Below, piece after piece: positions 44,754 to 53,282 of a DNA stretch of 64,000 nucleotides. The DNA lies in the NCBI RefSeq assembly GCF_016820245.1, contig NZ_JAFCAR010000004.1, positions 124,001 to 188,000 of the forward strand, read 5' to 3'. Within the stretch, counting starts at the first letter, position 1. Every line of letters starts with the position of its first letter. Source of the stretch: Jannaschia sp. Os4 (GTDB lineage Bacteria > Pseudomonadota > Alphaproteobacteria > Rhodobacterales > Rhodobacteraceae). The notes below the pieces were generated by a model. That model saw only the letters and a program-made list of their open reading frames with translations. It had not been told where the DNA came from and searched no databases. Both the position numbers and the translations under genes were made by a program.

Positions 44754-45814
44754 CCCGCACCGTCATCGAGTCCAAGACCCGCACCACCGTGATCGGCTTC
44801 GACGAGCCGTTCTGCGTCATCGGCGAGCGGATCAACCCGACGGGCCGCAAGGTGCTCAACGAGGAGCTGGAGCGCGGCGACTTCTCCCGCGTGGAGCGCG
44901 ACGCGCAGGCGCAGGTGGCGGCGGGCGCGACGGTGCTCGACGTCAACTCCGGCGCGGTGTTCTCCAACAAGATGGCCGAGGACCCCCGCTACGCCGACAA
45001 CAACTTCGTCGAGCCGGACCTGATGGAGCAGCTCGTCCGCACGGTGCAGGCCGTCACGGACTGCCCGCTCTGCATCGACTCCTCGGTGCCCGGCGCGCTG
45101 GAGAAGGGCCTCGCCGCCGCCGAGGGCCGCCCGCTCCTGAACTCCGTCACGGGCGAGGAGGAGCGCATGGAGCTCGTCCTCCCGCTCGTGGCCAAGTACG
45201 GCGTGCCGGTCGTCGCCATCTCCAACGACGACACCGGGATTAGCGAGGATCCGGACGTCCGCTTCGCCGTCGCCAAGACCATCGTGGAGCGCGCCGCCGA
45301 CCACGGCATCCCCGCCCATGACATCGTGGTCGACCCGCTCGTCATGCCGATCGGCGCGATGGCCACCGCCGGCAAGCAGGTGTTCACGCTGGTGCGCCGC
45401 CTGCGCGAGGAACTGGGGGTCAACACGACCTGCGGCGCGTCCAACATCTCCTTCGGGCTGCCCAACCGGCACGGCATCAACAACGCCTTCCTGCCGATGG
45501 CCTTCCAAGCCGGTATGACGAGCGCGATCATGAACCCCGTCGCGCTGCCCGTGGGGCCGAAGAAGATCGCCGAGAAGAAGGCCGCCGTCGAGGCGGCGGG
45601 CGTCGTCCTGCCGGAGGGGATGGACGACGAGGCCTTCGTCAAGCTGTTCGGCATGGGCTCCACCCTGCCCCGTCCCGGCAAGGAGATGGAGGCGATCCGC
45701 GCCGCGAACTTCCTGCTGGACCACGACGACGGCGGCGCCGCGTGGATCGCGTTCAACAAGGATCCCGACGCGGCTCCCGGCGGGCGCGGCGGACGGCGGC
45801 GGCGCAGGGGATGA
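44750..45814 (+). CDS. Methyltetrahydrofolate:corrinoid methyltransferase (pterin-binding family)
   Basis: 354 residues. Pterin-binding barrel: VIGERINPTGRK (residues about 24-34), ATVLDVNSGA, CPLCIDSSVPGALEKGL, PLLNSVTGEE and GASNISFGLPNRH are the classic motifs of MtgA/AcsE/MetH-type domains. It moves methyl groups between THF and a cobalamin protein. The C-terminus is a Gly/Arg tail ending RRRRRG, absent from the core fold and repeated in the next protein. Confidence 0.92.
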   Translation: MTRTVIESKTRTTVIGFDEPFCVIGERINPTGRKVLNEELERGDFSRVERDAQAQVAAGATVLDVNSGAVFSNKMAEDPRYADNNFVEPDLMEQLVRTVQAVTDCPLCIDSSVPGALEKGLAAAEGRPLLNSVTGEEERMELVLPLVAKYGVPVVAISNDDTGISEDPDVRFAVAKTIVERAADHGIPAHDIVVDPLVMPIGAMATAGKQVFTLVRRLREELGVNTTCGASNISFGLPNRHGINNAFLPMAFQAGMTSAIMNPVALPVGPKKIAEKKAAVEAAGVVLPEGMDDEAFVKLFGMGSTLPRPGKEMEAIRAANFLLDHDDGGAAWIAFNKDPDAAPGGRGGRRRRRG

Positions 45815-45850
45815 CCCGCGGCGTGGCGCGCATGCGGGAGGACCGGGCGG

Positions 45851-47842
45851 ATGGCTGACCCCCTTGTCGTCTTCATGCCGTCCGGCAAGCGCGGGCGCGT
45901 TCCCGTGGGCACCCCCGTCCTCGACGCCGCGCGCCGCCTCGGCGTCGACCTCGACAGCGTCTGCGGCGGGCGGGGCATCTGCTCGAAATGCCAAGTGGAG
46001 CCGGGATCGGGCGCCTATCCGAAGCTCGGCCTCACCGTGGACGACCACGCCCTGTCGGCCCCCAACGCGGTCGAGACCCGCTACGAGGAGAAGCGAGGCC
46101 TGAAGCCCGGCCGCCGCCTCGGGTGCCAAGCCAAGGTGATGGGCGACCTCGTCGTCGACGTCCCGCCCGAGAGCCAAGTCCACCGGCAAGTCGTTCGCAA
46201 GGCCGCCTCGGACCGCCCGATCACGATGGACCCTGCCACGCGGATGCACTTCGTCACCGTCGCCGAGCCGGACATGGACGCGCCCTCGGGCGACCTCGAG
46301 CGCCTGCGCGACGCGCTGCGCGCGCAATGGCAGGTGGACGACCTGACCGTCCCCCTGCCCCTGCTGCGCGGCCTCCAGACGACGCTCCGCAAGGGCGGCT
46401 GGCAGGTCACGGCGGCGGTGAACCACGACGAGGGCGCGCTCGTCGCCCTCTATCCCGGCTTCCACGAGCCCGCGCCGTTGGGCCTCGCCATCGACCTCGG
46501 CTCGACCACGATCGCCGCGCATCTATGCGACCTCGCCACCGGGGCGGTGCTGGCCTCGGGCGGCGTGATGAACCCTCAGATTCGCTACGGCGAGGACCTG
46601 ATGAGCCGGGTCTCCTACGCCATGATGAACCCCGGCGGCGACGTCACCATGACCGAGGCCGTGCGCGCCGCGCTCGACGCGCTGGCCGTGGAACTGGCCA
46701 CCGAGGCGGGCCGCGCGGCGGCGGACGTCCTCGAGACGGTGATCGTCTGCAACCCGGTGATGCACCACCTGCTGATCGGCGTGGACCCGGTGGAACTTGG
46801 GCAGGCACCCTTCGCGCTCGCCACCTCCGATGCCCTGCGCCTCGCGGCCCACGACCTCGGGATGACGTCGGCGGCGCCCGGCGCGCGCGCCTACCTGCTG
46901 CCTTGCATCGCGGGGCATGTCGGCGCCGACGCCGCCGCCGTCGCGCTCTCCGAGGCGCCGGACGAGGCGGACGAGCTGACCCTCATCGTAGACGTCGGCA
47001 CGAACGCCGAGATCCTGCTCGGCGACCGCAACCGCGTCCTCGCCTGCTCGTCCCCCACCGGCCCCGCCTTCGAGGGCGCACAGATCAGCGCGGGCCAGCG
47101 GGCCGCGCCCGGCGCCATCGAGCGCGTGCGGATCGACCCCGTCACCAAGGCCGCGCGCATCCGCATCATCGGCTGCGAGGCGTGGTCCGACGAGCCGGGC
47201 TTCGCGGGCGAGATCACCGGGATCTGCGGCTCCGGCATCATCGAGGCGGTAGCCGAGTTGCGCCTCGCCGGGCTGATGGACCCGACCGGCCTGATCGGCT
47301 CGGCCGAGGCCACGGGCACGGACCGCTGCGTCGCGCAGGGCCGCACCCACGCCTACCGCCTGTGGTCGGACGGGGACCGCGAGATCCTTGTCACCCAAGG
47401 CGACGTGCGCGCGATCCAGCTGGCGAAGTCCGCGCTCTACGCGGGCGCGCGGCTGCTGATGGACGAGCTGGGTGTCGACCGCGTCGCCTCCGTGCGGCTG
47501 GCGGGCGCGTTCGGCGCGCACATCTCCCCGCTTCACGCGATGGTGCTCGGCATGATCCCCGACGCGCCCGTCGAGAAGGTCACCGGCGCGGGCAACGCCG
47601 CCGGGCACGGGGCGCGCATGGCGCTGTGCGATCGGGGCGCGCGGACGCGGATCGAGGTGCTGGTCCGCCGCATCGAGAAGGTCGAGACGGCCATCGCACC
47701 GCGCTTCGAAGAGCATTTCGTCGCCGCCAACGCCGTGCCCCACGCCGTCGATCCCTTCCCCGAACTGCGCGCGGCGGTGACGCTGCCGGAGGTGTCGTTC
47801 GGGGCGTCCGGCGGCGAGGGGCGGCGCCGCAGGCGGCGCTAG
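45851..47842 (+). CDS. ASKHA-domain corrinoid activation protein with N-terminal 2Fe-2S ferredoxin (RACo/RamA-like, DUF4445)
   Basis: 663 residues. The N-terminal ferredoxin domain has C38-X5-C44-X2-C47 and C92. The C-terminal part is an ATPase-like actin fold with AIDLGSTTIAAHL and LIVDVGTNAEILLG. Such proteins use ATP to re-reduce cob(II)alamin on corrinoid methyl carriers. It ends in a run of six arginines after GGEG. Its TAG overlaps the convergent ynjD stop (CTAG). Confidence 0.9.
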   Translation: MADPLVVFMPSGKRGRVPVGTPVLDAARRLGVDLDSVCGGRGICSKCQVEPGSGAYPKLGLTVDDHALSAPNAVETRYEEKRGLKPGRRLGCQAKVMGDLVVDVPPESQVHRQVVRKAASDRPITMDPATRMHFVTVAEPDMDAPSGDLERLRDALRAQWQVDDLTVPLPLLRGLQTTLRKGGWQVTAAVNHDEGALVALYPGFHEPAPLGLAIDLGSTTIAAHLCDLATGAVLASGGVMNPQIRYGEDLMSRVSYAMMNPGGDVTMTEAVRAALDALAVELATEAGRAAADVLETVIVCNPVMHHLLIGVDPVELGQAPFALATSDALRLAAHDLGMTSAAPGARAYLLPCIAGHVGADAAAVALSEAPDEADELTLIVDVGTNAEILLGDRNRVLACSSPTGPAFEGAQISAGQRAAPGAIERVRIDPVTKAARIRIIGCEAWSDEPGFAGEITGICGSGIIEAVAELRLAGLMDPTGLIGSAEATGTDRCVAQGRTHAYRLWSDGDREILVTQGDVRAIQLAKSALYAGARLLMDELGVDRVASVRLAGAFGAHISPLHAMVLGMIPDAPVEKVTGAGNAAGHGARMALCDRGARTRIEVLVRRIEKVETAIAPRFEEHFVAANAVPHAVDPFPELRAAVTLPEVSFGASGGEGRRRRRR

Positions 47843-48456
47843 CCCAAGCGGACGACGCGCCCCCCGGCCGCCTCCGCGTCCGCCGCGTCGTGGGTCACCA
47901 GCAGCACGGGCACCCCCGCCGCCCGCGCCCGCGCGAACACGAGGGTGCGGATCGCCGCGCGCCGCTCGGCGTCGAGCTTGGAGAACGGCTCGTCCAGCAG
48001 CAGCGCGCGCGGCTCCGACAGCAGCACCCGCATCAGCGCGACCCGCGCCGCCTGCCCCCCCGACAGCGTCGCGGGATCGCGCCGGGCCGTCCCCTCCAGT
48101 CCGATCTCCGCCAAGGCCCGCTCGACCCGCCCCCGCCGGTCCCGCCGCCCCGGCATCCCGAAGGCGAGGTTCGCCCCGACCGACAGGTGCGGGAACAGCA
48201 GCGGGTCCTGATAGAGCAAACCGATCCGCCGCCGCTCCGGGGGCCAGCCCGTCACGTCCACGCCCCCCAGCCGCACCGTCCCCTCCGCCGCGAAGCCCGG
48301 CGCGAGGTCGCCGATCACGAAGTCCAAGAGCGTCGACTTCCCCGACCCCGACGGCCCCATCACGGTCAGCACCTCGCCCGCCCCCACCGTCTCGGACAGC
48401 GCGACCAGCGGCGTGCCCGCCCACGCAATCCGCACGTCCACCGAGAGGTCAGCCAC
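47839..48456 (-). CDS. ynjD: ABC transporter ATP-binding protein (YnjD-like)
   Basis: 205 residues. Walker A GPSGSGKST (34-42), Q-loop LYQDPLLFPH, signature LSGGQ (131-135) and Walker B LLLDEP (152-157) are intact. It energises the fused permease encoded just upstream, with which it overlaps by 8 bases. Related to ThiQ-type ATPases. Confidence 0.88.
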   Translation of the reverse strand: MADLSVDVRIAWAGTPLVALSETVGAGEVLTVMGPSGSGKSTLLDFVIGDLAPGFAAEGTVRLGGVDVTGWPPERRRIGLLYQDPLLFPHLSVGANLAFGMPGRRDRRGRVERALAEIGLEGTARRDPATLSGGQAARVALMRVLLSEPRALLLDEPFSKLDAERRAAIRTLVFARARAAGVPVLLVTHDAADAEAAGGRVVRLG

Positions 48457-50119
48457 GGCCCATCCCCCTGCGGTTCCGCCACGCCAGCGCGGGCACGAGC
48501 AGCGCCAAGGCGAAGGGCGCGAATGCCGCGCCCGCCTGCCCGATCCCCCACGCGCCGATGGCGCGCCGGTCGCCGCCGGCGGCCAAGGCCACCGCCTCCG
48601 TGGTCAGCGTCGCGGTGCGCCCGCCCCCGATCAGCAGGGTCGGCAGGTACTGCCCGACGCTCACCGCCATGCCGACCGCGACGGCCGTGAGGACGGGCGC
48701 GAGCAGCATCGGCAGCCGCAGGCGCCACAGCACCGCGTCCGGCCCGCGCCCCAGCCCCGCCGCCACGCGCGCCGTCCGGTCGTCCCACGCGCGCCACGGC
48801 CCGGAGAGAGACAGGAACACGTAAGGCAGCACGAACACCACGTGCACCGCCGTGACCGCGCCCCACCCGGCCGACGCCCCCAGCCAAAGCGGCAGCAGCG
48901 CGAGCCCAGGAAGGAAGGCGATCTGCGGCACCAGCAGCGGCAAGTAGAGCAGCCACAGCGCCCGCGACGGCCCGAGGCGGTGGCGGTGCTCCGCCTCAAG
49001 GCAGCCGACCACCAACAGCAGGGACGCCGCCGTCGCCGCCAGCGCGAGGCCGAGGGTCGCGCCCGCCACCTCCAGCATCTCCGGCCCGTGCCGCATCCAC
49101 GTCCGCGCCGTCAACCCCTCGGGCCATGCGTCGGGGAACCGCCACCGCGCCGCGACCGACCACAGCGCCAGCGCCGCCAGCCCGCCCAGCACGCCGAGCG
49201 CCGAGACGAGGCCGAGCGCCGCGCCCGTCCCCCGCGCCGCCGCCTCGGGCAGGCCCCGCGCCCGGACGGTCCACGCCAACGCCGCGCGCGCCACGCCCCG
49301 CTCGCCGATCCGCCACGCCGCCAGCGCGCCCGCGACCAGCGCCAGCTGCACGACCGCCCCCGCCGCGCCCACCGCGCGCATGGCGAGGTCGGGGTCCACC
49401 ATCCACCGCGTCACCTGCACCGACAGCGTCGGCGGCGTCGACGGCCCGAGGATCGCGGCCACGTCCACGTTGGTCATCCCGTAGACCAGCACCACCAGCA
49501 CCGGCAGGCGCACCTGCGCATAGACCGTCGGGAACACCGCCTTCAGCCATGCCGCCACCCGGCCCTGCCCCAGAGACCGCGCGACGCGCAGGCGGCGGGC
49601 GGGGTCGGCCTGCGGCAGCGCGGCCAGCATCATCAGCAGCAGGAACGGCACCTCCTTGGCGATCAGCCCCGCCGTGAGGGCGAGGCCCCACGGATCCTGC
49701 ACCACCAGCGCGTCGGGCGGGCGGTCGAGGCCCAGCGGCCCGGCGGCGACGCGCACGATCCACCCCGAGGGCGCGATCAGGAACGCGAGGCCCAAGGCCG
49801 CCGCCGCGTGCGGCACCGCGAGCAGCGGCGACAGAAGCCGCTCAAGCGCCCGCGCGACCGGCGTGCCGTGCCACCCCGCGAGCAGCAGCGTCGCCACGAG
49901 CAGCGCGCCCGCCGTCGAGAGCAGCCCGGAGGACAGCGACACCCCGGCGGCGGCGGGCAGGCCCGGCCAGTCCGCCACGGCCCGGAGAGGTGCGAGCGAC
50001 CACCCCGTCAGCCCGGCGGCGGGCAGCCAGCCCAACGCGGGCAGCACCGTCCCCGCCAGCCCCAGCGCCACCGGCCCGGCGAGGACCAGCACGGTCAGGA
50101 GCGGCAGGGGGCGCAGCAT
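48449..50119 (-). CDS. ynjC: ABC transporter fused permease (YnjC-like)
   Basis: 556 residues holding two successive permease halves of about 260 residues, each with about six membrane segments and a cytoplasmic coupling loop (SLGQGRVAAWLKAVFP in the first half, GLGRGPDAVLWRLRLP in the second). Two-in-one permeases are typical of the YnjC, ThiP and FbpB groups. It starts one base after ynjB ends. Confidence 0.88.
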   Translation of the reverse strand: MLRPLPLLTVLVLAGPVALGLAGTVLPALGWLPAAGLTGWSLAPLRAVADWPGLPAAAGVSLSSGLLSTAGALLVATLLLAGWHGTPVARALERLLSPLLAVPHAAAALGLAFLIAPSGWIVRVAAGPLGLDRPPDALVVQDPWGLALTAGLIAKEVPFLLLMMLAALPQADPARRLRVARSLGQGRVAAWLKAVFPTVYAQVRLPVLVVLVYGMTNVDVAAILGPSTPPTLSVQVTRWMVDPDLAMRAVGAAGAVVQLALVAGALAAWRIGERGVARAALAWTVRARGLPEAAARGTGAALGLVSALGVLGGLAALALWSVAARWRFPDAWPEGLTARTWMRHGPEMLEVAGATLGLALAATAASLLLVVGCLEAEHRHRLGPSRALWLLYLPLLVPQIAFLPGLALLPLWLGASAGWGAVTAVHVVFVLPYVFLSLSGPWRAWDDRTARVAAGLGRGPDAVLWRLRLPMLLAPVLTAVAVGMAVSVGQYLPTLLIGGGRTATLTTEAVALAAGGDRRAIGAWGIGQAGAAFAPFALALLVPALAWRNRRGMGRG

Positions 50120-50120
50120 G

Positions 50121-51305
50121 TCAGGCGCCGTAGCGCTCCACCCACTCGGCGGCGAGGCGCTCGGCCCACGACGGGTGCGGCTCCGGCAGGGCCTGCCCCA
50201 GCTCGGCGGGCGAGAGCGTGGCGATCCCGAGGTCCAGCGCCTCGAACCGCGCGCGGTCCTCGGGCGACAGGGCCTCCATGTCCAAGACCGTGCCGTAGCC
50301 CAGCACGTCCGGGTCCTGCGCCCGCGCCTGCGCCTCGGGCGAGAGCAGCTCGTTCGCCACCACCATCGCGCCCGCCGCGTTCGCCGCGTTGTAGGGGATC
50401 GCCACGAAGGACGCGTTGCCCAGCGTGCCGCCCTCCAGCACCGCCGTCCGCACCGTCTCGGGCAGCTCGAAGTTCGCGATCGCCGCCGTGGCCTCCCCCG
50501 GCGAGAAGGAGAAGGCGATGTCGATCTCCCCGTCGTTCATCAACTGCAACTGGCGCGGCCCGGTCTGCGGATAGGCCTCGCCCGAGCGCCACAGCAGCGG
50601 GGTCAACTCGTCCAGATAGGCCCAGAGCGGCGCGGTCACCGCGTCGTAGTCGTCCCCGGCGGCGGATTGCAGGACGGCGGGATCCTCCACCAGTTCGATG
50701 AGCAACTGCTTGAGCACCGTCGTCCCGAGGAAGTCCGGCGGCTGCGGGAAGGTGAACCGCCCCGGGTTGGCCCGCGCCCAGTCGAGGAGCGCCTTAGCCG
50801 AGCGCGGCACCTCGGGCACCGTGGCCGTGTCATGCATGACGACCACCTGCGCCATGGCCCAAGGGCTCTCGAACCCCTCGGTCGGCACGGTGAAGTCGGT
50901 CGTCACCGTCTTGCCGTCCACGTCCACGAGGCGCCAGTTCGGCAAGCTTTCGGCGAACGGCCCGAACAGCAGGTCCGCCTCCTTCATCGAAGCGAAGTTC
51001 GCCCCGTTGATCCAGATCAGGTCGACCGCGCCGCCGGCGTCCACGCCCGCCGCCTTCTCCGACAGGACGCGGGCCACCGCGTCCGCCGTGTCCGACAACT
51101 TCACGTGCTCCAAGGTCACGCCGTGCTCCGATACCTGCTCGCCGATCCACGCGATGAAGTCGTTCGTCGTCGTCGAGCCGCCCCACGCGTTCCAGTAGAC
51201 GGTCTGCCCCTCCGCCTCGGCGAGCACGGCGTCCCAGTCCGTCGGGTCGGGCTGGTCCGCGAAGGCCGGCGTGGCGAGGAGGGCGAGGGCGAGGAGGGCG
51301 CGCAT
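50121..51305 (-). CDS. ynjB: ABC transporter substrate-binding protein (YnjB-like)
   Basis: 394 residues. Signal peptide MRALLALALLATPAFA, then a type II periplasmic binding fold beginning QTVYWNAWGGSTTTNDFIAWI, with DLIWINGANF and GTLGNASFVAIPYNA. The start and order of motifs are those of E. coli YnjB. The substrate of the YnjBCD system is not established; a thiamine-related role has been suggested by similarity only. It abuts ynjF with no gap. Confidence 0.87.
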   Translation of the reverse strand: MRALLALALLATPAFADQPDPTDWDAVLAEAEGQTVYWNAWGGSTTTNDFIAWIGEQVSEHGVTLEHVKLSDTADAVARVLSEKAAGVDAGGAVDLIWINGANFASMKEADLLFGPFAESLPNWRLVDVDGKTVTTDFTVPTEGFESPWAMAQVVVMHDTATVPEVPRSAKALLDWARANPGRFTFPQPPDFLGTTVLKQLLIELVEDPAVLQSAAGDDYDAVTAPLWAYLDELTPLLWRSGEAYPQTGPRQLQLMNDGEIDIAFSFSPGEATAAIANFELPETVRTAVLEGGTLGNASFVAIPYNAANAAGAMVVANELLSPEAQARAQDPDVLGYGTVLDMEALSPEDRARFEALDLGIATLSPAELGQALPEPHPSWAERLAAEWVERYGA

Positions 51306-51911
51306 TCAGGATCCGATCGTGTGGCGGGCGTTGAGGACGCGGGCGGCGGCGGTCACGAGGCAGAGCGCCCCGAACCCCCATGCCAGCGGGGCGAAGAACT
51401 GAGGCAGCAGGCAGAGCAGGACGAAGAACAGGATCGTCTCGGTCCCCTCCAAGAGCCCGGCGGAGTAGTGCAGCGACTTGAGGCCCTGCTTCGTCGACTG
51501 GACCCCCCGCTTCGCCGCCATCACGGCGAGGCCGAGGAAGCTGGTCCCGTTGACGTAGAAGGCGAAGAGCAGGAAGGCGGCCGCCGTCGCGTTCGCCGGG
51601 TCCAGCACCGCGAAGGCCAAGGGCACCGCGCCGTAGAAGACGAAGTCGCACCAGATGTCGAGGAAGCCGCCGAGGTCCGTGCGCCGCGTGGCCCGCGCCA
51701 CCGCCCCGTCCAGCCCGTCCAGCAGCCGCGAGGCCAGCAGCGGCACCAGCGCCCAGCCCGGCGCCCCCAGCGCGATCGTCAGCGCGGCGAGCAGCCCCAG
51801 CGCCAGCCCGGCCCACGTCACGGCGTCGGCGCCCACGCCCCGCGCGGCGAGGCCGCGCCCCAGCGCGTCCAGCGGCGGGTCGATCAGGCGGCGGGCGGCG
51901 CCGTCGAGCAT
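51306..51911 (-). CDS. ynjF: CDP-alcohol phosphatidyltransferase family protein (YnjF-like)
   Basis: 201 residues, membrane protein. The family motif D-G-x2-A-R-x8-G-x3-D-x3-D is fully present in LDGLDGAVARATRRTDLGGFLDIWCD, here written only as the pattern and its surroundings. It would transfer a phosphatidyl or similar group from a CDP-alcohol. In E. coli ynjF also lies beside ynjBCD, so the association is conserved over a long distance. GAGGGGCG precedes ATG 51911. Confidence 0.88.
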   Translation of the reverse strand: MLDGAARRLIDPPLDALGRGLAARGVGADAVTWAGLALGLLAALTIALGAPGWALVPLLASRLLDGLDGAVARATRRTDLGGFLDIWCDFVFYGAVPLAFAVLDPANATAAAFLLFAFYVNGTSFLGLAVMAAKRGVQSTKQGLKSLHYSAGLLEGTETILFFVLLCLLPQFFAPLAWGFGALCLVTAAARVLNARHTIGS

Positions 51912-52044
51912 AGGTTCGCCCCTCGGTTGCGTCCCGGCCCTGTTGCGCGATGCGCCCCCCGCCCCGCAAGCCCGCCTGACGCGCCCGTGATGGGCCGCGC
52001 GCCCCTTCCGTCGGGGCATCCCCCGCGCTAGCAGGCGCGGGACC

Positions 52045-52134
52045 GGAGACGTGGCAGAGTGGTCGAATGCGGCGGTCTTGAAAACCGTTGGCCGTTCACG
52101 CGGCCCGTGGGTTCGAATCCCACCGTCTCCGCCA
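52045..52134 (+). tRNA. tRNA-Ser (anticodon UGA)
   Basis: 90-nt class II tRNA with encoded CCA. The acceptor GGAGACG pairs with CGTCTCC, the anticodon loop contains CTTGAAA, and the long variable arm includes GGCCGTTCACGCGGCC. The stop codon of the next, convergent gene starts at the very next base. Confidence 0.95.
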
Positions 52135-52332
52135 TCACCGCTCGTAGTCGGCGGGGTCGAAGGCGATCAGGTAGGCCCACGCGAGGTAGGCCGCCGCCGC
52201 TCCGAACACCCCGGCCCAGAGCCATTCGCCCCGCGCCGCCTCGAACGCCGCCCACGCCCCCGGCACCGCCACCGCGACGAGCCGCGCCCAGAGCGGGCGG
52301 AACGCCGGGTGGCGGACGTCGAGGAACCTCAC
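52135..52332 (-). CDS. Small membrane protein coupled to the peptide transporter
   Basis: 65 residues with two hydrophobic segments (about 15-30 and 36-55). It begins at GTG in a GTGA overlap with the ATPase gene upstream, so it is translated as the last gene of the transporter operon. No family recognised. Its stop codon touches the 3' end of the opposing tRNA-Ser gene. Confidence 0.68.
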   Translation of the reverse strand: MRFLDVRHPAFRPLWARLVAVAVPGAWAAFEAARGEWLWAGVFGAAAAYLAWAYLIAFDPADYER

Positions 52333-53282
52333 GCCACGCCCTCCAGCCGAACCTCGCCCGCCCGGTGGCACGCCGCGCGGCCCGGCCCCACCGGCTCCAG
52401 CGCGGGGCGCTCCCGGCGGCACAGGTCGATCGCCAGCGGGCAGCGCGGGTTGTAGGCGCAGCCCGGCGGCGGCGCGATCGGGTCGGGGATCTCGCCCACC
52501 GGCGGCGGCACCTCGCGCCCGAACCCGTCCAGCTTGGGCGCCGCGTCGATCAGCATCGCGGTGTAGGGATGCGCAGGGCGCTCGAACAGCGTCGCGGGCG
52601 CCGCCTCCTCCACCAGCCGCCCGAGGTAGAGCACCCCGATCACGTCGGCCATGTGCCGGATCACCGTCAGGTCGTGTGAGATCAGCAGGAACGCGATCCC
52701 CGTCTCCTCCTGCAGGTCCTTCATCAGGTTGAGCACCTGCGCCTGCACCGACACGTCCAGCGCGCTCGTCGGCTCGTCCGCCACGATCAGCCGGGGGCGC
52801 GAGGACAGCGCGCGCGCCACCCCGATCCGCTGCCGCTGCCCGCCCGAGAACTCGTGCGGATAGCGCTGCGCGTCGATCGCCCGCAGCCCCACCCGCTCCA
52901 AGAGCGCGCCGGGCTCCACCTCCATCCCCCGCGCCCGCGCGGGCTCGGCCACGATGTCGCCCACCCGCCAGCGCGGGTTGAGGGAGGCGTAGGGGTCCTG
53001 GAAGATCATCTGCACGTCGGCGCGCGGCGCGCGCACCGCCTCGCCGTCGATCCGCACCTCGCCCTCCGAGGGCCGCAGCAGGCCCGCCACCATCCGCCCG
53101 ATGGTCGACTTGCCCGACCCGCTCTCGCCCACCAGCGCATAGGTCCGGCCCGCCTCGATGGTCATCGACACGTCCGACACGGCGGTCAGCGACCGCTTCG
53201 GCTGCCGCCCGATCACCCGCTCCAGCCACGGCTTCGACACGTCGAACCGCCGCGTCAGCCCCTCCACCACCGCGAGGCTCAT
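52329..53282 (-). CDS. Peptide-type ABC transporter ATP-binding protein (DppF/OppF-like)
   Basis: 317 residues. Walker A GESGSGKST, signature FSGGQRQR and Walker B LIVADEPTSALD are present. The C-terminal oligopeptide-transport extension (about 240-317) carries CAYNPRC, then LCRRERP and a last cysteine in RAACH, a pattern recently linked to an Fe-S site in dipeptide transporters. Second ATPase of the importer, overlapping the first by ATGA. Confidence 0.92.
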   Translation of the reverse strand: MSLAVVEGLTRRFDVSKPWLERVIGRQPKRSLTAVSDVSMTIEAGRTYALVGESGSGKSTIGRMVAGLLRPSEGEVRIDGEAVRAPRADVQMIFQDPYASLNPRWRVGDIVAEPARARGMEVEPGALLERVGLRAIDAQRYPHEFSGGQRQRIGVARALSSRPRLIVADEPTSALDVSVQAQVLNLMKDLQEETGIAFLLISHDLTVIRHMADVIGVLYLGRLVEEAAPATLFERPAHPYTAMLIDAAPKLDGFGREVPPPVGEIPDPIAPPPGCAYNPRCPLAIDLCRRERPALEPVGPGRAACHRAGEVRLEGVA

